Under the pieces are notes generated by a model, which did no database searches, was not told the DNA's origin, and saw only the letters and a list, made by a program, of their open reading frames with translations. A program made the position numbers and the translations under genes. Shown one piece after another: positions 60,109 to 64,000 of a stretch of DNA of 64,000 nt (position 1 is the first letter of the stretch; every line of letters begins with the position of its first letter). Source of the DNA: Lathyrus oleraceus (taxonomy: Eukaryota > Streptophyta > Magnoliopsida > Fabales > Fabaceae); the NCBI RefSeq assembly GCF_024323335.1, contig NC_066579.1, positions 253,015,575 through 253,079,574 of the forward strand, written 5' to 3'.

Positions 60109-61241
60109 TGTAAGACCCCAATTTTGGGCCCTAAGATCCCTCATGGCCCATATCATATCATATCATGGCCTCAAGGATCATTGCATGCCCTAGCTTCCCT
60201 CCTAGTGGGTAGATTACCTTGTGAGTTTGTTTCTTGATCACCAAGCATGTCTTGCATTTGTATATCTTTGCTTTTCATATGCTTATCATTCCAAAGTACA
60301 AAAATATTGTCAGCTAACCATGTTACTTGCAGCTGAAGCAATCATCAGCCAATTAGGTCAAAATCAGTCACAGTCAGTCAAAGCAGTGGATGGTGGCCAT
60401 TCTTGCAGAATTTGGACACCATGATCAATGATCAAGAGTTCATATAACTTGGGACATCACTTGGAATCAAAATATCAAAGAATTAGGGTTTGGAATTCAT
60501 CAGAAGTGGTTCAATCATGCAAAACCCTAGAAAAGTCAACTGAAGTCAAACTTGGTCAACTGTGGATTTAATCAATGATTTGATGGATGGAATTGATTTG
60601 AAGGAGCTCATTCATGCCTATACAAGCCTCATACATCATGCCAAACCTCACCTTATCTTTAGTGAGTCGACAGTAAGACTTCCGTACTGAAAACAGGGCT
60701 AACCCCTCTAGTACGTCGAAGCTATCCTCGCATGGTGGATGTTGTTCCTTGGTCGAGTTTTCTCCCATTGATAATGAAAAGCCTCAGTGCTATTGTTTAA
60801 AATTGAATCCACCAACTTTCGGAAATCTTTTAGCCGAACTACGGCGTTTTGATCCTTACCTTTGATGGAAGGTACGTAGGCAGCGGGTTCATCCGTTCAA
60901 ACCCAATAAAAATTGTATATTCTTTTCTTATCATCCCAATCATGTTTGCACAATACTTATGTCATAACAAATAACAATTTATTACAACAAGTGTGAAAAG
61001 GGCTCCCTAGGAGTACCTAGGACGTGATGGGTGCCTAACACCTTCCCATTGCGTAATTTACCCCTTACCCAGACTCTCTGATCTTTTTATTAGTTTTCTA
61101 CGTGTAAAACTTCTTAGGCTTTTGTTCGCTTTTTAGCCAATCCTTTGGATAAATAAAAGTGCGGTGGCGACTCGAAAATTCATTGTATACCTTGCTTATG
61201 ATTTAATCGATAGATCATATAGCGACGAATACACCGCTACA
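60109..61241 (+). repeat. Element F LTR, 1133 bp
   Basis: TGTAAGACCCCAATTTTGGG at the start and ACACCGCTACA at the end; both termini match the 4.76-kb LTR of element A. It keeps the LTR start region, one hairpin module (60836-60884), the block GGGTGCCTAACACCTTCCC and GGTGGCGACTC at 61163-61173. The middle is missing, including the TATA segment, and I see no good TATA box in it. Confidence 0.85.
60836..60884 (+). other. Structured module in LTR F (single copy)
   Basis: GAACTACGGCG, then TGATCC, then arms TACCTT (60857-60862) and AAGGTA (60869-60874) around TGATGG, then CGTAGGCAG. Same plan as the three LTR B modules with a different stem. Followed by arms GGGTT and AACCC. Confidence 0.65.
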
Positions 61242-61247
61242 GAAAAG

Positions 61248-61264
61248 TGGCGACTCTGCTGGGG
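61248..61264 (+). other. Element F primer-binding site (tRNA-Arg type)
   Basis: TGGCGACTCTGCTGGGG six bases after the LTR end. Only one C-to-T difference from the ideal tRNA-Arg(ACG) complement, the best match of the three PBS copies in the window. Confidence 0.88.
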
Positions 61265-62533
61265 AGATCTCACCAGAATCCTTGGTGGTATTGCCTACTT
61301 TTCACCCTTGTTGTGCTATATTGTTATTTGTTATATGACATATTTTTGTACAATTTGGGATCACTGTATTGATTGTAATGTTTGAATTGCTTGATATACA
61401 ATTGCTGTTTGCTTTGGTGATCTGTGAGATGAGTTCTATACCCGAACTCGAGTGCACTCTAGGATAGGAGAATGGCATAGTCTTGTCGACTGGTGTGGAG
61501 TATTCCTTAGCCAGTTGACTTGCGAGCCCATTCACTTGGTGGAGGTCATGTTGGATTAATAATGTCACACAAGTTATTTGTGGATAGGCATTATTCTTTC
61601 AATCATGTGCCGCAGAAGCCAAGGACCTTAGTTTACCAAACCCATCTTGGCCTATTTTTAGGACCGTAGTGCGGAGGTCGTTCAGATGTCAGTTCTGATA
61701 CGATTGTTACGCGATACTACACTCATAAGAGTTTCTCTTGAGAATATTCTTGGAATACGAGTATTCGTTCCTCCGATAATATTCGAAAGATGGAACGATG
61801 ATTATGGGAACCTCTGATAGAACATGTCTGGCAGGTTTAAACCCTAGTACACTCCCTTTGGGTGGTTCTTAACCGAGACTCCATGCTCGTGACTCTCAAC
61901 AAACCCGTGATTCGTGGTTGAGTCGTTCAAACATTGTTAATATCAATGGATCCCGGATCAGGTGTAAAACCTAAAATCCACCAAAGCGGCTGGTTGATAT
62001 TAAGAATGTCTGAGCCGGTTCATGTACCGTTAATATCAATGGAACTTGGGTGTCGATAGGGTGAAAACCTAAATCCACCAAAATGGATGATTGATATTAG
62101 GGATACAATGAGCTTTCCCACGACCTTTGTCTGGTGTGCCTTGCTTGATCCTTGAGTGTGCTTGTTGCATTCATGCATTCACGCATTCATCCGCATCCAT
62201 ATCATCAGAAAAAAAGAAAATTTTCAAAGAACTCAAAGGAGTTTATTTGCAAAAATCCTCAAAACATGAAAAAACCGGGAAAATTTTTTCACCTGATATA
62301 TCTGATGAGATATTCTCATGTCCGATCAAAATGCTTAAATATTTCAAAGTTTGCAAATAAAACCCTCGGGTTCCTTTGATATAAAAACAAGCATATGCAT
62401 AAACACTTCATGCATCATTTGCATAAGCAGGTGTTTTGTTCCGGTCTCCCGTCCTGTGGTCTGACCCTGCGATCTTCATTTATCTTGAAGACGCACTTTG
62501 CCGGTGTTATACCAGAGCCAACTTTGCCAGATT
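61265..62533 (+). other. Element F leader with duplicated hairpin
   Basis: Non-coding and homologous to the A leader. A 94-bp segment is duplicated, with starts at 61935 and 62029. Each copy has arms TTAATATCAA and TTGATATTAA (61936-61945 with 61994-62003; 62030-62039 with 62091-62099, the last pair lacking one base). ORF1, which should follow this leader, is absent. Confidence 0.65.
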
Positions 62534-62843
62534 GATGGATCATCCTGAGCAAGAGAATTGTGAACTCAAGGAAGATTTGCCAGACTAAGTGCTTTTGATG
62601 GATTTATTCCTGTTGATGGATTTATTCCTGGTTAACCAATCCCGGGCTGACATTGGCTACTGTTCTGGGGCACATAATGAGCAAGGTTTGTTCACAAGTG
62701 GAGGATTCATCCATACTGATCAACCTGAAGAAGAGGCTGCTGCTATCTTGGAAGAGGATGCAGAGGAGGTGAACAATTTCATCATTCCTGGTGGTGTCTT
62801 GCCACAATTGGGTCGCTGTGGATGTTCCTACGGTCATTCATAA
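62534..62843 (+). pseudogene. Element F gag start and protease-tail remnant
   Basis: ATG at 62534 begins MDHPEQENCELKEDL, which resembles gag N-termini of related elements, and stops at TAA 62585. From ~62685 the frame reads GLFTSGGFIHTDQ and NNFIIPGGV, homologous to the protease-region tail of element E. The last part, NWVAVDVPTV, needs a frame change near 62795. The bulk of gag and protease between these pieces is deleted. TTGATGGATTTATTCCTG is duplicated at 62597-62632. Confidence 0.6.
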
Positions 62844-63113
62844 GTCAGCGTGATTTGTTCACTTTGTTTGAAACCCTTCTCCCATGCCAAAAGGAGAAGT
62901 GATGACATTGTTGGAAGCATTTAATACAATGATGTTTCATTCAATTAATGCATTATTTAACATTTGTTTTTCCATTTGTTTTCACTTTTTGCTTTTGCAT
63001 GAAATCAGTGATCACAAAAAACCCTGAAAAACAAAAACAACATTTTTCATCTGCATAAATGATTTGCTTATTTAAAATTCAAAAGCTTTTCATTATCCAG
63101 AATCATTATGCAG
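62844..63113 (+). other. Element F intron remnant (270 nt)
   Basis: Donor AA/GTCAGC at 62844 and acceptor ATTATGCAG at 63113, at the same place as in B, C and E. The flanking frames no longer match in phase, in line with indels in both pieces. Confidence 0.5.
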
Positions 63114-63427
63114 GGATTTCTAAACCCATTGAACATAATGATCCAACGCCATCTCCTAATCTTGAAGTCCTTGTATCTGAGGCAGAGGAAGATGATGTTG
63201 AAGGGGGTCCCTGACGAGATTACCCGCCTTCTTGAGCACCCAAAGAAGCTCATTCAGCTGTATCATGAGAATCAGCAAAACAGTCAAACTGGGGCATTGC
63301 AAATGCAATCAATCAAAAAAAAAAAAAAAAAAAAAAAAGAGGGTGAAAAAGATGAAAAAATCAAAAATCAGCAAAAAAATTTCAAGATTTTTCCAAAAGA
63401 AAAAAGAGTATACCCTCAAGTCCCTAG
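63114..63427 (+). pseudogene. Element F RT N-terminal fragment and A-rich filler
   Basis: Begins AACCCATTGAACATAATGATC as in D and E, then the pre-RT acidic segment up to about EHPKKLIQ, with one frameshift. After ~63260 the sequence departs from pol and becomes A-rich, with 24 consecutive A at 63315-63338, until CCTAG at 63427. RT itself is absent. Confidence 0.6.
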
Positions 63428-63766
63428 TTGACTGATGCTGAATGGATTCAGAGTCGTTATGACCAACTGAATCTGATTGAAGAGAAGCGATTGACTGCCA
63501 TGTGTCATGGTCAACTATATCAGCAAAGAATGAAGAAAGCATTTGATAAGAAGGTCAAGCCTGGTGTGTTCCGAGAAGGTGACCTTGTGCTCAAGAAAGT
63601 TTTGTCTTTCGCGCCCGATTCCAGGGGCAAGTGGACTCCAAACTACGAGGGTCCATATGTTGTTAAGAGAGCCTTTTCAGGCGGTGCTTTAATGCTTACA
63701 ACAATGGATGGGGAGAATTTCACTCGTCCTGTGAATTCAGATGCAGTCAAGAGATACTTTGCCTAA
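63428..63766 (+). pseudogene. Element F integrase C-terminal fragment
   Basis: Open frame of 112 codons from TDAEWIQSRYDQL to VKRYFA, stop TAA at 63764. It is the C-terminal DNA-binding end of Ogre integrase, with REGDLVLKKV and EGPYVVKRAFSGGAL. The first codon is TTG, so this is not an independent gene but the surviving end of pol. It is well preserved compared with D. Confidence 0.85.
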
Positions 63767-64000
63767 AAAAAAAAGTATATGCAAATGAAAAAAGAAGAAA
63801 TGAAAAAAACAGAATAGCTCGCTAAGTTGAAAACCCGAAAGGGCGGCTTAGGCAAAAATGAGCGTCTCGGTGGAGAACCCGTAAGGGTAATCCAGGCAAA
63901 AATTAGAGACTTGGAAAAAAAAGAGAATATTTGCATCCCGCTAGATTGAGTACCTCACCCTGGGGCAATCTAGGCAAAAATTAGGGATTTGGCAAGTAAC
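63767..64000 (+). other. Element F post-pol hairpins and start of 3' UTR
   Basis: Hairpins at 63822-63851 (CTAAGTTG/CGGCTTAG, GAAA loop), 63871-63894 (TGGA/TCCA, GTAA loop) and 63941-63973 (CTAGATTG/CAATCTAG). Each is followed by GGCAAAAA. Nothing coding; continues beyond the window. Confidence 0.75.

Larger units (their letters stand above)
60109..64000 (+). mobile_element. Element F: internally deleted, probably non-autonomous Ogre derivative
   Basis: Plus strand: short complete LTR (1133 bp), PBS, leader, then only the ends of genes (possible gag start, protease tail, intron, RT start, integrase end) and the post-pol hairpins. ORF1, capsid, protease core, RT core, RNase H and most of integrase are absent. 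The expected left target-site copy is CATAG (60104-60108). The 3' LTR lies beyond the window. Boundaries of the removed parts are clean, so it may be a mobilised deletion derivative and not just a decayed copy; that is inference. Confidence 0.75.

Noticed and set aside
63315..63338. Poly(A) run taken as the tail of a LINE or processed retrocopy
   Set aside because: No LINE or mRNA-like sequence precedes it; both sides are pieces of element F.

Overview
This 64-kb window contains no recognisable host gene. It is plant heterochromatin made of nested, mostly broken Ty3/gypsy LTR retrotransposons of the Tat lineage (Ogre-like), inserted in or next to an AT-rich tandem repeat with a ~2.17-kb unit. 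Ogre traits visible in the sequence are: 4.4-4.8-kb LTRs, a primer-binding site complementary to plant tRNA-Arg, an extra ORF1 (DUF7745-type) upstream of gag, a second RNase H between the first RNase H and integrase, a short intron between protease and reverse transcriptase, and tandem repeats in the 3' UTR. A 22.8-kb element with this layout points to a legume, probably of the pea/vetch/lentil group (Fabeae); that assignment is inference from family knowledge.

Layout, left to right. 1-2801: tandem repeat, one full unit and the start of a second. 2802-11394: element A (minus strand), a remnant with an LTR fragment, broken ORF1, leader, PBS and one complete 4.76-kb LTR. 11395-19341: element D (plus), with intron remnant, heavily mutated pol, a 3' UTR with a ~119-bp repeat, and a truncated 3' LTR. 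19342-22324: the rest of repeat unit 2 and most of unit 3. 22325-56513: element C (minus), interrupted by element B. 29257-52065: element B (plus), complete, with both LTRs and a perfect 5-bp target duplication (GAAAG), inserted in C's gag. 56514-60108: element E (minus), a pol and protease-end remnant, cut by C on the left and F on the right. 60109-64000: element F (plus), an internally deleted derivative with a 1.13-kb LTR that runs off the window.

Two subfamilies are present. B and C have LTRs starting TGTAGCACCTC. A and F have LTRs starting TGTAAGACCCC; D and E resemble them. Nesting gives a relative order: C and F landed in E, B landed in C, and A landed in D's intron. B is the youngest and best preserved: gag-pro is open, ORF1 and pol each carry one in-frame stop, and all catalytic residues are present. 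An mRNA spliced across 40199-40443 joins gag-pro to RT in frame. Matching intron borders occur in C and E, and a degraded one in F.

The most interesting signals are RNA-like structures shared by these elements with compensatory base changes. The first is a hairpin module of about 46 nt repeated three times near the end of the B and C LTRs and present once in F. The second is a row of hairpins just downstream of pol, two of which have a 7-bp stem, an AAAA bulge and a GNRA-capped CCC/GGG tip. The third is a long-armed hairpin in the A and F leaders, duplicated in F. No tRNA, rRNA, CRISPR array or bacterial feature was seen.
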